Shown here: positions 16,093 through 25,504 of the stretch, piece after piece
How the letters are laid out: the number at the start of each line of letters is the position of its first letter
Position numbering within the stretch: the first letter of the stretch is position 1
DNA from: Chryseobacterium sp. Bi04
GTDB taxonomy: Bacteria; Bacteroidota; Bacteroidia; Flavobacteriales; Weeksellaceae
Direction of reading: 5' to 3'
DNA length: 64,000 bases
Assembly: GCF_918698085.1 (NCBI RefSeq)
Contig: NZ_CAKKLP010000006.1
Location: 186,001 to 250,000, forward strand
Made by a program: the position numbers and the translations under genes
Notes under the pieces: model-generated
Told to the model about the DNA's origin: nothing
The model's input: the letters and a program-made list of their open reading frames with translations, nothing else
Database searches by the model: none

Positions 16093-17934
16093 TTAAAAAT
16101 TGATAGTAAGGCTTATACTGTAATTTCGTCCGGGTAACGGATAGGAAAGCATCGTATAATAAGTTTCATTTAAAATATTATTTACTTTAAAACCCAGGCT
16201 GTAGTTTTTAAGAAATGCAGCGCTGGCTCCGGCATTCATCACAAAATAAGAATCTAAGGCATCACTTCTTTTTTCATTGGAATCTGTATAGGTAAGCCCG
16301 TTAAACATTCCCTGTACATATACTTTCACAAAATCATGTCGGTAGTCTATACTTCCTGTAAGTTTATGTAAAGGCACATACATAAGTTGTTTCTGAATAT
16401 CAAGGTCCTTAGATTTCGTATAAGAATACCCAAGATTTGATTTCAACATATGCTTCCCGAATTTTTTTTCAAATTCCAGCTGCGACTCTACTCCATATGA
16501 CTCTACCCTATTGGTATTACTAGCTCCATAATACCCGGAAATTGTTGGAAGCCATCGGATCATATCACGGATATTCATATAGTAAGGAGCTATAGATAAT
16601 TTAAAATTTCCTAATTTAAACTGGTTACTCCATTCAAACTGATAAGAAGTTTCTGGCTTTAAATCCAGATTTCCTCCCGGCGTCCAGTAAAGATCATTAA
16701 ATGAAGGAGCTCTGAAGTTTCTTGAAACACTTAGCCCTACATCATACCATTGGGTGGCATTCCATTTTCCTGAAAAAGAAAATAAGACCGGCGAGCTGAA
16801 GTCTTCCACAAAATCTTTCTTGATTCCGGCTTCAAACCGTAAGTCTTTGGTAGGAAAATAACGAAGTAACCCGGCAATAGATCCAGCATTCCTACTGATA
16901 TCACCTACTTTTGAGCTTCCTTCTCCCTTACCTTTATTCACTTGAAATTCCCCGATAATATTGATATTCCATTTTGAATTGAGGAAGTAATTGAAATCAT
17001 TTTTCAAAATATAATTCTTTCCGGCACCTCCACTGGTTTCCGGTCCTGTAATATCTCCAAAATACTGAAAATTTTCCTCAGTATAGGCTGCTTTAAATGA
17101 ATTGCTGAAGCGCGTGGTATTCCAATCCCAGGCCATCAGGTTTCTGAAATTCTGGGTATGATACTTTGTCTTGGTTTCCAGATCACCAAAACGAACAGGA
17201 TAATGCTGTTTTCCGTTAAAAGTCTCCGATATCCATGAGATCTGATGATGGGGAGCAATTTTATAAGCTGCTGCTATATTGAAATTGGTATTGTAATACT
17301 TTCCGTTGTCATTCGTATACTTCTTTCCGCCCGCTTCTTCTACTTCATAATCATTCTGGCTTATAGAATGGCTTCCGGAAACTTTAAAGCTGAACTTATC
17401 ATTGCTGTAAGAACCTTTAACAACATTATTATAAGTATTAAAAGACGCAAATTCTGAAAACAGGAAAGCATGGAAACCTTTATTAAAATCAAGGCTGTTA
17501 TTCAAATGAATACTTCCCCCAATGGCGCCACTGCCATAAATAACACTACCTCCACCAGGTTTAATTCCGATCTGGTCATATCCAAACAAAGCCATATTAT
17601 TGATATCTCCCTGTCCTAAAAAACTGGAGTTAATATTAATTCCATTCCATACAAAAGCAGTCTGCTGGGCGGTAGTTCCCCTGAAAGAAGGTGAAGAAAC
17701 AGCACCCCGTCCATTTTCTTTGATATACACAGGAGATTGAAATCTCAGTAATTCGGAAAGGTTAGTTGAGTTTTTTTCAGCATCTTCATTGGTAATATTC
17801 GTTACATGATGAAAGAGCTTTACTTTGTTCATCTGGCTGTCGAATACATAAATAGTATCCAAGGCCTTCTCTTGTCCAAAAAGAAAGCAGCCATAAGACG
17901 AAAAAAGCAGTACTAAAGATCTTTTTATATCCAT
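16093..17934 (-). CDS. BtuB-like TonB-dependent vitamin B12 receptor
   Basis: This 613-aa outer-membrane protein has a signal peptide (first 20 residues) and no CarboxypepD-like domain. The plug domain includes LLRFQSPVYIKENGRG, SFRGTTAQQTAFVWNGI and PGGGSVIYGSGAIGGSIHL. The beta-barrel ends in the terminal Phe strand YSISLTINF. Size and architecture match BtuB. A cobalamin riboswitch and promoter are directly upstream, so expression should fall when B12 is plentiful. It probably works with the BtuG-like lipoprotein encoded downstream. Confidence 0.87.
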   Translation of the reverse strand: MDIKRSLVLLFSSYGCFLFGQEKALDTIYVFDSQMNKVKLFHHVTNITNEDAEKNSTNLSELLRFQSPVYIKENGRGAVSSPSFRGTTAQQTAFVWNGININSSFLGQGDINNMALFGYDQIGIKPGGGSVIYGSGAIGGSIHLNNSLDFNKGFHAFLFSEFASFNTYNNVVKGSYSNDKFSFKVSGSHSISQNDYEVEEAGGKKYTNDNGKYYNTNFNIAAAYKIAPHHQISWISETFNGKQHYPVRFGDLETKTKYHTQNFRNLMAWDWNTTRFSNSFKAAYTEENFQYFGDITGPETSGGAGKNYILKNDFNYFLNSKWNINIIGEFQVNKGKGEGSSKVGDISRNAGSIAGLLRYFPTKDLRFEAGIKKDFVEDFSSPVLFSFSGKWNATQWYDVGLSVSRNFRAPSFNDLYWTPGGNLDLKPETSYQFEWSNQFKLGNFKLSIAPYYMNIRDMIRWLPTISGYYGASNTNRVESYGVESQLEFEKKFGKHMLKSNLGYSYTKSKDLDIQKQLMYVPLHKLTGSIDYRHDFVKVYVQGMFNGLTYTDSNEKRSDALDSYFVMNAGASAAFLKNYSLGFKVNNILNETYYTMLSYPLPGRNYSISLTINF

Positions 17935-17982
17935 ACTAATTTACTCTTCCTCCGAAAGCAATATATATTTTGATTATTATTC

Positions 17983-18117
17983 TGGCAGGTCTCCTGACTT
18001 TCGCCTTCTGTACCTTCCCGTTTTTACACAGTGGTTTTTTACAGAAACTTTTGTTGCGATTTACAGTTGCGGGGACAGTCCGGGAGTTCCACCCGATTCC
18101 CTTTTCATTCCAATATA
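17983..18117 (-). ncRNA. Cobalamin (adenosylcobalamin-type) riboswitch
   Basis: Read on the minus strand, the region carries the conserved blocks of the B12 element: GGGAA then GGTGGAACTCCCGGACTGT, CCCCGCAACTGT (the B12 box core), and after a variable arm a 3' block ending GTCAGGAGACCTGCC. It lies between a matched promoter and the BtuB-like gene (49 bp before its start). It is expected to sense cobalamin and repress the uptake operon. Confidence 0.93.
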
Positions 18118-18136
18118 TTGGAAACCATAATTTTTG

Positions 18137-18166
18137 CAAAGATAGCTTTTTAAATGTATTAGACAA
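18137..18166 (-). promoter_or_regulatory. Bacteroidota promoter of the B12 operon
   Basis: On the minus strand TTG (18166-18164), a 19-bp spacer, then TATCTTTG (18144-18137) match the -33/-7 consensus. The predicted start is at about 18130, just ahead of the riboswitch aptamer. Confidence 0.8.
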
Positions 18167-18251
18167 AAAGTGAAATAACAGGTAAAAAATTACGTCTTAT
18201 TCATAAGTATTAGAAAATCCTGTACAGCAACCGGCCTTGATGAATACTATA

Positions 18252-18290
18252 AAAACAAAAAGCTGCTTCCAATAGTTGAAAGCAGCCATT
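18252..18290 (-). terminator. Probable terminator of pafA
   Basis: Read on the minus strand GGCTGCTTTCAA ... TTGGAAGCAGC is followed by TTTTTGTTTTT, shortly after the pafA stop. Confidence 0.7.
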
Positions 18291-18313
18291 TATATATACT
18301 GATGTTATTTAAT

Positions 18314-19960
18314 TTATTTACCCATCACTTCTGTAATTGGATTTCCAACATTTCCACTTGGAAACTGGATTTTCAATAAAGAAGAAACCGTAGGTGCAAT
18401 ATCTGTCATGTGGTATTCTTTATTGCTTTCTCCCTGCTGAACTCCCCAACCCATAAAAATCAATGGAATATGGGAATCATAAGAGTTCCAAACACTGTGT
18501 GTAGTTCCTGTTTTAGAATAAGGAGGAAGCATAGAGTCATGAGAAATCAACTGAATATCTCCGCTTCTCTGTCTGTTGATCCCATTGATAATTCTTTGTT
18601 TGATAGGCTCCGGAATACTGGCTTCCTGAACTCTGTCTACAGAAACAGCATATAAAACAGTAGGATCTTTTTCAAGTTCTTTTACCGCAAAATTTCTCAC
18701 ATCATCCAGCTCAAGTTTAGTATCTGCCAATACTTTTCTGTCAAAATATACCTGATAATTGTCTATAGCATTGATCAGGTTATCAGCACCAAATTTTTCT
18801 TTCAGTTTCTGATTAAGATTTTTTTCCATGCCTTCTCCAAAAAAGCCTGTAGTAATTTTATGCTCTTTAAGGAATCCTACAGAATGAGCCCCTCCATGGT
18901 CAGCTGAAAGGAAAACCGTATACTGCCCTTTTCCTACTTTTGAATCCAGGTAGCTGAAAAACTGAGCCAAATCCTGATCCAGTCTGATATAGACATCTTC
19001 AACCTCAATAGAGTTCGGTCCGTATTTATGACCTGCATAATCCGTAGAAGCTAAATTGATTGCTAAGAAATCTGTAATATGGTCTCCCCCTAACTGCTCT
19101 CCTTCTACAGAAGCTTCAGCCAGCTTTAATGTCAATGTATTTCCAAAAGGTGTATAACGGATATTATCTTTCTTTGTCTGATAATCTTTCGCCAGATTGG
19201 TATATGGGAATGTAGGTGTTTTTGCACTTCCCAATAGACCTTCCCATGAAGAATTGTCAGGTGAACTTTCTGTATACTGATTGATTGGAAGTAAAGTATT
19301 CCAGCCGTTGGCTACTAATTTTTCAGGTAAATTCTGAGCATTGAATGATTGTATCCATTGTGGAAGCTCTTTCATATACCATGTACTTGTAATAAAGTTC
19401 CCGGTACTGTCGTCAAACCAGAAAGCTCCATTCGGAGTATGACCTGCAGGAAGAATAGAAGCACGGTCTTTAAGAGAAACTCCTATCACTTTACCCTGGA
19501 AGTTCGTGGCCAGTCTCAACTCATCGGTTACGGTTGTAGACCAAAGGTTTTTTGGAGAATGGCTTCCTGTTTTAGTATTGGTAGTTCCTACTGGCTGAAC
19601 GCTGTCATCTGCCGTACAGTACACCCCTTTACCCGTTTCCTTATCTGTCCAGTCGTTTCCGGCAATTCCGTGGATTGCAGGTACAGACCCGGTATAGATA
19701 CATGTATGTCCTAAAGCGGTAATCGTAGGGACATAAGGAATATGTACATTATTTAAAGAATATCCTGTATTCAACAGTCTTTTGAAACCGTCATTTCCAT
19801 ATTTACCATAAAAACGGTATAGATAATCCCAACGCATTTGGTCTACCACCAAACCTACCACTAATTTCGGTCTTTCCAGTTGAGTATTTTTATTCTTCTG
19901 CGCATTGATTGTAACTACGGACAAAACAGCAGCTGCCGCAATTGAAATTTTCCTAAGCAT
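18314..19960 (-). CDS. pafA: Phosphate-irrepressible alkaline phosphatase PafA
   Basis: This 548-aa periplasmic phosphomonoesterase of the alkaline phosphatase superfamily closely follows Elizabethkingia/Chryseobacterium PafA throughout. It has a signal peptide (about 1-20), the nucleophile Thr81 in VPTITALGHT (PafA Thr79), Asn102 in GIAGNDW (Asn100), and Lys164/Arg166 in SLKDRASILPAGH (Lys162/Arg164), all offset by two residues. Metal ligands are in VVDQMRWDY, LSADHGGAHS and THSVWNSYDSH. PafA enzymes are active even at high phosphate. It is monocistronic, with a CAAATTTA (-7 like) element 23 bp upstream. Confidence 0.95.
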   Translation of the reverse strand: MLRKISIAAAAVLSVVTINAQKNKNTQLERPKLVVGLVVDQMRWDYLYRFYGKYGNDGFKRLLNTGYSLNNVHIPYVPTITALGHTCIYTGSVPAIHGIAGNDWTDKETGKGVYCTADDSVQPVGTTNTKTGSHSPKNLWSTTVTDELRLATNFQGKVIGVSLKDRASILPAGHTPNGAFWFDDSTGNFITSTWYMKELPQWIQSFNAQNLPEKLVANGWNTLLPINQYTESSPDNSSWEGLLGSAKTPTFPYTNLAKDYQTKKDNIRYTPFGNTLTLKLAEASVEGEQLGGDHITDFLAINLASTDYAGHKYGPNSIEVEDVYIRLDQDLAQFFSYLDSKVGKGQYTVFLSADHGGAHSVGFLKEHKITTGFFGEGMEKNLNQKLKEKFGADNLINAIDNYQVYFDRKVLADTKLELDDVRNFAVKELEKDPTVLYAVSVDRVQEASIPEPIKQRIINGINRQRSGDIQLISHDSMLPPYSKTGTTHSVWNSYDSHIPLIFMGWGVQQGESNKEYHMTDIAPTVSSLLKIQFPSGNVGNPITEVMGK

Positions 19961-20005
19961 CCAAGTAAATTTTTATTGACCACAAATTTAAGGGTTTTGA
20001 ATGTT

Positions 20006-20033
20006 TTGGAGTGTGAAATTTTATTTAATTTTG
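20006..20033 (+). promoter_or_regulatory. Candidate promoter for the gene at 20065
   Basis: TTG (20006-20008), a 17-bp spacer and TAATTTTG (20026-20033) fit the Bacteroidota promoter pattern, about 30 bp before the start codon. Confidence 0.45.
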
Positions 20034-20064
20034 ATCAATATTCAATTCACCAATCAATTCATCC

Positions 20065-20850
20065 ATGATTTTAGGAGTATACTGGTATTTTAAATTTCCT
20101 GAAAATTTATATCATTTTAAATATTTTAAGTTCTTGCAGGGATATGGCGGCCATGCCGACAATCCTGCCGGGCTGGAGACAAAAGTTCAGATGGATGATA
20201 TTGAAAATTTCCTCTACAGGCTGGAAATTTTAAAAGCAGAATTCCCTTACACCTATTTACAGCTAAAAATCAATGGCAATCAGGTGATGATGACTATGGG
20301 AAATGATCAGCTTTTTGACTACTACTTTCAGTTAGCTGCTGAAATTGAAAAACTGTTGACAGATCAAAATGCCATACTTTTAGATGAGCAGATTCCTTTT
20401 GAAATTCAGTATACCAAAAACTATCTTCCGGAAAGGAAAATATTCAGGACTATAGAACACCGGTTTATTCAGATGACAGGTTCAGACTTCAGACAGAATA
20501 ATGCCGAAAATTTTTCAATAAGAGTTGACTGTAATATTCCGCTGGCATGTAAAAAGGATTTCATTAATGATTTGGTTGCAATATGCCATGAAGAGAACCT
20601 CAGCGTATTTTACTACCACGATTTCTACTTTGGTGATCAATGTAACCTTATGCTCTTCTTTACTAATGGAAGGCAATATAAAGATCAGGTTATAGATATT
20701 GATATCAACACCTTTGGAGCTAAAGTAAGGGATCTTAGTCAAAAATACCCGTTTCATTTCGGTCATTTTGGAGGTATGAAATATTATCCGCTTAATGGGC
20801 CTTATATCGAACTGATGGTAGACGAAGACTATATTATCAAGAAAAAATAA
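20065..20850 (+). CDS. Uncharacterised protein, 261 aa
   Basis: I do not recognise this protein. It has no signal peptide or membrane segment, and is rich in aromatic residues with two possible related halves: an N-terminal part (GVYWYFKFPENLYHFKYFKF, then DDIENFLYRLEIL) and a C-terminal part (FSIRVDCNIPLACKKDFINDLVAICHEENLSVFYYHDFYFG). It lies 14 bp upstream of a VOC-family gene on the same strand, so co-transcription is likely. It is probably a cytoplasmic protein. Confidence 0.6.
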   Translation: MILGVYWYFKFPENLYHFKYFKFLQGYGGHADNPAGLETKVQMDDIENFLYRLEILKAEFPYTYLQLKINGNQVMMTMGNDQLFDYYFQLAAEIEKLLTDQNAILLDEQIPFEIQYTKNYLPERKIFRTIEHRFIQMTGSDFRQNNAENFSIRVDCNIPLACKKDFINDLVAICHEENLSVFYYHDFYFGDQCNLMLFFTNGRQYKDQVIDIDINTFGAKVRDLSQKYPFHFGHFGGMKYYPLNGPYIELMVDEDYIIKKK

Positions 20851-20864
20851 TATCATCCAATAAT

Positions 20865-21254
20865 ATGATTAAATTTAAATATGTTATCCTGTATGTAGAA
20901 GAGGTAGAAAAATCAATAAATTTCTACAAAAACACTTTTGATACAGAAATAAAATTCATTACTCCTGAAAAAGATTATGGTGAGCTTCTTACCGGAGAAA
21001 CTACTATTTCTTTTGCATCGATCAGCCTGGCCAGCTCCAATTTAAAAAAGGGATTTTTAACCTCGAAATCAGAAGCCCAACCTTTCGGAATAGAATTGGG
21101 CTTTACTACGGATGACGTGGAAACACTGGTAGAAAAAGCAGTTAAAAATGGTGCCGTTCTGTATGAAAACATCACGGTAAAACCCTGGGGACAAAAAACA
21201 GCGTATATTAAAGACCTTGATAATTACCTGGTTGAAATCTGTACTGAAATGTAA
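20865..21254 (+). CDS. VOC (glyoxalase/bleomycin resistance) family protein
   Basis: This 129-aa protein is a single VOC domain: FKYVILYVEEVEKSINFYKNTFD at the start and IKDLDNYLVEICTE at the end, with GFTTDDVETLVEKAVKNGAVLYEN between. VOC proteins bind a metal and act on, or sequester, small electrophiles or antibiotics. The first metal-ligand position is Val/Leu-like rather than His, so catalysis is uncertain. It is 24 bp upstream of a GNAT gene. Confidence 0.8.
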   Translation: MIKFKYVILYVEEVEKSINFYKNTFDTEIKFITPEKDYGELLTGETTISFASISLASSNLKKGFLTSKSEAQPFGIELGFTTDDVETLVEKAVKNGAVLYENITVKPWGQKTAYIKDLDNYLVEICTEM

Positions 21255-21278
21255 TAAACTTCCTATTAACATCATCTT

Positions 21279-21815
21279 ATGGAAATAAAAAAACTGGAAA
21301 GGCTTACCAACAATCCTACCACAGACTGGGGGCACAACGGCTATACTACGGATACCATATATTCCGTATCTTCTATAGAATATGGCGGCGTTTTCGAATT
21401 TACGGTAAAAGAAAAAGCTTTATCCTATACCAAACTATGGGAAACTGATTCTGATGAACTTGAAACCTTTAATACAATCATTAAAAAAGGAAATTCCTTC
21501 GGAGCTTATATTGATCATGAGCTGGTAGGCTGGATTATTGGTGAGCAAAGAACCTGGAACAACAGTTTTTATATCGAAAACATCCTGATCCATGAGAAAC
21601 ACCGAAGACAGGGTGCCGGTATACAACTGATCAAAAATACCATTAAAGAAGCCCGAAGATTAAACTGCCGGGTTATTGAACTTGAAACCCAGAATACCAA
21701 TTACCCTGCGATACAATTTTACAGAAGAATGGGCTTCAATATTACCGGCATGAACACAAGATTGTATAATAATTCTGACGAGATTGCCCTTTTTATGACG
21801 TTGGATCTGGAATAG
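21279..21815 (+). CDS. GNAT family N-acetyltransferase
   Basis: This 178-aa protein shows the acetyl-CoA site IENILIHEKHRRQGAGIQLI (H-R-R-Q-G-A-G) near 105-119 and the C-terminal ELETQNTNYPAIQFYRRMGFNITG, typical of GNAT motifs A and B. It resembles streptothricin-acetyltransferase-like members, but the substrate is not determinable. It is co-directional with the VOC gene. Confidence 0.8.
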   Translation: MEIKKLERLTNNPTTDWGHNGYTTDTIYSVSSIEYGGVFEFTVKEKALSYTKLWETDSDELETFNTIIKKGNSFGAYIDHELVGWIIGEQRTWNNSFYIENILIHEKHRRQGAGIQLIKNTIKEARRLNCRVIELETQNTNYPAIQFYRRMGFNITGMNTRLYNNSDEIALFMTLDLE

Positions 21816-21874
21816 TTTTTTCCTTTTTAAATTAAAAAAATGCATTTTTGTAATAAACTAATACCTGAAAGTTA

Positions 21875-22945
21875 ATGTTACGTACTACCCTTTTTCTGGT
21901 CACCTTAAGCTTTTTTCAACTGACGAATGCTCAAAAAAAGACATTTAAATGTAAAGAAGTTCATGACGCAATAAAATTAATTGATGCAGAAAAATATGAT
22001 GAAGGAATCTCCATTTTGAAAGACTGTGAAAAAATAGACCCAAAGGACTATACTTACCCCTATGAAATTGCCTTAGCATATATCAAAAAAAAGGATTACA
22101 CTTTGGCTATTTCAGAACTTAACAAGGCAAAAGATCACTCTAATATTGACGACTATTACTACGCATTGCTTGGCAGCGCTTACGATCTTTCCAATAATCC
22201 TGAAAAAGCAATAAGCGTCTATAATGAAGGGCTTAAAAAATTTCCGGCTTCAGGAAAACTATATCTTGAAAAAGGAGTGGTTTTGGAATTTGAAGGAAAA
22301 TTCAATGAAGCTATTAAAACGTATGAGAAAGGCATAAAAGCAGAACCTTCATATCCATCAAATTATTATAGGGTCTCACAAATTTATTTAAATTCTAATG
22401 ATCTTCTGTCTGGGCTTATTTATGGGGAAATATTTGTAAATCTGGAACGTACGACATCGCGTACCAAAGAAATAAGTATGCTTTTATACGAAAATTATAA
22501 AAAGGCAGTAAAGTTTGATAATGAAGGGATAAAAACAAACTTATGTCCAGCTGTAATAGATGCCCAACAATATGATAAAAATAAAAAATTCCCATTCTGC
22601 ATTGTTTTTGCTAAAAACTTTGCCCTTTCTATAATTAATCAAAAAGAAATTAATCTCAATACCTTATCTGAAATCAGAAGACAGTTTCTGAAAGAATATT
22701 ATACAAAAGATTATATAGATAATCCTAATGTACTCCTTAGTTATCATAAAACAATGGAAGATCATAATGTATTTAACGCATACAATCATTATATTTTCCA
22801 AATTGGTGATCAGAAAGCATTTAAAAACTGGCAGGAAAATAATAAAGCTGAATATGATCAATTTGTTCACTGGTATACTACAAACGAAAATATTCTAAAT
22901 ATCAACAAGAATAATCTCTTCGTGTCTGACCAGATTAAAGAATAA
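21875..22945 (+). CDS. TPR-repeat protein, secreted
   Basis: This 356-aa protein has a signal peptide (first 19 residues, ending LTNAQ) and at least four tetratricopeptide repeats between about 30 and 170 (for example YDEGISILKDCEKIDPKDYTYPYEIALAYIKK and AISVYNEGLKKFPASGKLYLEKGVV). The C-terminal half has no recognised domain. It probably scaffolds protein interactions in the periplasm. It is 10 bp upstream of a Crp/Fnr regulator gene. Confidence 0.75.
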   Translation: MLRTTLFLVTLSFFQLTNAQKKTFKCKEVHDAIKLIDAEKYDEGISILKDCEKIDPKDYTYPYEIALAYIKKKDYTLAISELNKAKDHSNIDDYYYALLGSAYDLSNNPEKAISVYNEGLKKFPASGKLYLEKGVVLEFEGKFNEAIKTYEKGIKAEPSYPSNYYRVSQIYLNSNDLLSGLIYGEIFVNLERTTSRTKEISMLLYENYKKAVKFDNEGIKTNLCPAVIDAQQYDKNKKFPFCIVFAKNFALSIINQKEINLNTLSEIRRQFLKEYYTKDYIDNPNVLLSYHKTMEDHNVFNAYNHYIFQIGDQKAFKNWQENNKAEYDQFVHWYTTNENILNINKNNLFVSDQIKE

Positions 22946-22955
22946 TAGCTGACAT

Positions 22956-23528
22956 ATGACAAATCTTCTGACCTATCTCCGTTCTCTCACTCCTTTTTCT
23001 GATGAAAGCTGGTCTTTGCTCCAGCCTGCCCTGTCTGAAAAAAGTTTTAAAAAAAATGAACTTATGCTGCAGGAGGGAGAGATCTGCCATTCTCTATTTT
23101 TTATTGATAAAGGATTTTGTAAAACGTATTATGAGATAGACGGAGTGATAAAAAATACCGGCTTTTTCTTTGAAAATGAAATAGCTACCAATATCAGCAG
23201 CTTTGGCAGCGGACAACCATCTGAGTTCAATATGGCAGCATGTGAAGAAGTACATACGGTTATTTTCAATAAAGAAAAATTGTTTACAATGGCTAAAGAA
23301 TTTCATGAAATTGAAAGCCTGGGACGTCATTGTATCCGTCAGTTTGCCACAAAACAGGAAGAGTTTTCCAATCTTTTCAAACTTTATTCTGCCTGGGAAA
23401 GATTAGAATATCTTGAAAACAGATACCCCGAAATGCTGCAGCGGGTATCACTTACCCAACTGGCCTCTTTCTTAGGCGTAGCAAGGGAAACATTAAGCAG
23501 GATCAGGAAACGAAGAATTTCCCATTAA
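22956..23528 (+). CDS. Crp/Fnr-family transcriptional regulator
   Basis: This 190-aa protein has a cyclic-nucleotide-binding-like domain (about 20-115: LMLQEGEICHSLFFIDKGFCKTYY) and a C-terminal helix-turn-helix (LTQLASFLGVARETLSRIRKRR, about 165-186). It lacks the Cys cluster of Fnr and a strict cAMP-binding motif, so the signal is unknown. Flavobacteria carry many such small regulators; the neighbouring glycolipid-binding-like gene may be a target. Confidence 0.85.
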   Translation: MTNLLTYLRSLTPFSDESWSLLQPALSEKSFKKNELMLQEGEICHSLFFIDKGFCKTYYEIDGVIKNTGFFFENEIATNISSFGSGQPSEFNMAACEEVHTVIFNKEKLFTMAKEFHEIESLGRHCIRQFATKQEEFSNLFKLYSAWERLEYLENRYPEMLQRVSLTQLASFLGVARETLSRIRKRRISH

Positions 23529-23582
23529 TCAATATTCCATTCAATATACTCTAACACTGACATTACATTAAACCGAAACAAA

Positions 23583-24137
23583 ATGAAAACATTAATATGG
23601 CAAGGAATAATTTATCAGTCTCTCGAATATGTTAACATACAAGAAAATGGTAAAAACTATACTGTACTGTCAAAAATCATTGGCTGTTATCATGATAAAA
23701 TTTATGCTGTAGATTATAAACTCATCATTGATAAAGACTGGACAATGCTGGAATTTTTAATTGAATCTGAGATCAATACCATAAAGACCAAAATAACAGG
23801 AAAAAAACAACAGGATCATTGGGAGATCAATAATATGATACATCCTGAATTGAAAGGATTCAAATATATTGATATCTCTTTAACCCCATTTACCAATACA
23901 TTGCCGATCAATAATTTGATTCTAACTGAAAACCACTCGCAGAAGATCAAGGTTATTTATATTGATATTTTAAACAATCATATTAAACCAGCCAAGCAAC
24001 AGTATACCAAAACAAGCACCGCCGGATATCTGTACAAAAATATTGAAACCGATTTTAAAGCTGACATTGTAGTGGATGAAAATGGATTGGTCATCCATTA
24101 TCCCGGACTCTTTAAAAAAATCGCTGAGCTCACTTAA
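23583..24137 (+). CDS. Putative glycolipid-binding domain protein (PF06475-like)
   Basis: This 184-aa protein matches the family pattern in its second half: YIDISLTPFTNTLPINNL (about 97-114), then QQYTKTSTAGYLYKN and DIVVDENGLVIHYPGLFKKI at the C-terminus. The family name comes from remote structural similarity, and the function is not well established. It has no signal peptide, and lies 54 bp downstream of the Crp/Fnr gene. Confidence 0.7.
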   Translation: MKTLIWQGIIYQSLEYVNIQENGKNYTVLSKIIGCYHDKIYAVDYKLIIDKDWTMLEFLIESEINTIKTKITGKKQQDHWEINNMIHPELKGFKYIDISLTPFTNTLPINNLILTENHSQKIKVIYIDILNNHIKPAKQQYTKTSTAGYLYKNIETDFKADIVVDENGLVIHYPGLFKKIAELT

Positions 24138-24302
24138 AGCAACCTGAAATTTCATCCGGTTCCTTAACTGTCTGAGAATCTCTCTATCACATATTTTTTG
24201 ACAGAATTAATCAGGTTTAACAGGAAACCTCCAATGCTTGGATGTATGAAAAAATAATATATCGAAAAGTAATAAACAGGTTCTCCCAACTGTTATTAGT
24301 AT

Positions 24303-25220
24303 ATGAAAACCATCTCGATATTTATCTGTTTTTTTCTATCTATAATTTCTGTTTCTGCTCAGAACAACAGTTCTGAAGGCTTTTTTGAAACCGCTGACCA
24401 TATCAGACTCAAATATAAAGTCTCCGGAAAAGGGGAAGCCTGTATCTATGTTCCCGGAGGTCCCGGACAGGGATATCCTTCATTTGAACTGATGGGCGGA
24501 AACAACCTTGAAAAAAATATGAAAATGATCTATATGGATCAACGTGGTTCCGGTGGATCAGGTCAGGCAGAGAATTATCATCTTGACAAAATGATCCAGG
24601 ATATTGAAGAACTGAGACAGCATATGAAACTGAATAAAGTTTTCCTTCTCGCACATTCTTTTGGAGGAATTATTGCAGTTAATTATGCTAAAAAATATCC
24701 TCAATACACAAAAGGACTTATCCTCGCCAATATCACGTTACATTTCCTCAATGATGAATCGGTAAGAGAACAGATAGAGTATGGAAATGAACTCCTTCAC
24801 TTCCCTGCCGAAGACATTTCCAAAGACAGCCTTCAGTCAGAAATTTCAAAAGTAAGCAGCTTAATGAGAAAAAAGCGTATCGGGTATAAATTTCTTACGG
24901 ATGATATCGAAACCATTAAACAAATGGACAAAATAGATTCTCTTCATCCAAGGATCATCGATTTTGGAATGGCAGTGATCACAAAGCCCAAAGAATATCC
25001 TGAATATTATACTGACTACACACCTCTTACAAAAGACATTAAAGTCCCTGTATTAATTATTACAGGAAAAAAAGACAAAGCCGTAGGAACCAAGCATTAT
25101 CAAACATTCCAATTTCCAAATCAAAAAGTGGTTTCCATCGATGGCGGACATCTTTTGTATTATGAAAAAAACAGTGAGTTTATCAATTCCGTATGGAACT
25201 TTGTGAATCACCACAGGTAA
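24303..25220 (+). CDS. Alpha/beta hydrolase, proline iminopeptidase-like, secreted
   Basis: This 305-aa protein has a signal peptide ending at about 20 (SVSAQ). Features of the S33-type hydrolases are the oxyanion loop PGGPGQGY (51-58), DQRGSGGS (79-86), the nucleophile elbow AHSFGG with Ser119, and the catalytic His in DGGHLLYYE near the C-terminus. It may be an aminopeptidase or esterase of the periplasm. It stands alone. Confidence 0.85.
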   Translation: MKTISIFICFFLSIISVSAQNNSSEGFFETADHIRLKYKVSGKGEACIYVPGGPGQGYPSFELMGGNNLEKNMKMIYMDQRGSGGSGQAENYHLDKMIQDIEELRQHMKLNKVFLLAHSFGGIIAVNYAKKYPQYTKGLILANITLHFLNDESVREQIEYGNELLHFPAEDISKDSLQSEISKVSSLMRKKRIGYKFLTDDIETIKQMDKIDSLHPRIIDFGMAVITKPKEYPEYYTDYTPLTKDIKVPVLIITGKKDKAVGTKHYQTFQFPNQKVVSIDGGHLLYYEKNSEFINSVWNFVNHHR

Positions 25221-25504
25221 AAATTTATTTTTCCCCAAAACTGTTCATGTATTTATATTTATCCTTTTCAGTTAAAATTTTCTTAGAACACATCATTTTT
25301 ACCCTGACATTTATGCCAAGATTGTAGATAATACGACATATTTTGTCGCTTTATCAGATTACCTTTGTTTCATTACAGAAGTGGGGGAAAACAAAAATGT
25401 CAAATTGTAATAAATCTCATATCAATATGATAAAATAAATCTTTTCACAGTGAGCTAAAAGTAATATTTTTGCAGCAAAATTAAAATAACTTAAAAAACA
25501 GAGA
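25221..25504. other. Intergenic region upstream of the RHS operon
   Basis: No gene seen in these 284 bp. It has an inverted repeat CGACA-TATTT-TGTCG (25334-25348) and two TAnnTTTG -7 matches, TACCTTTG at 25360-25367 and TATTTTTG at 25465-25472; the second is 33 bp before the operon start. No well-placed TTG accompanies either. Confidence 0.4.

Noticed and set aside
17936..18166. 76-codon minus-strand ORF (and the plus-strand ORF at 17970) upstream of the B12 receptor
   Set aside because: It covers the cobalamin riboswitch exactly and has no protein-like composition.
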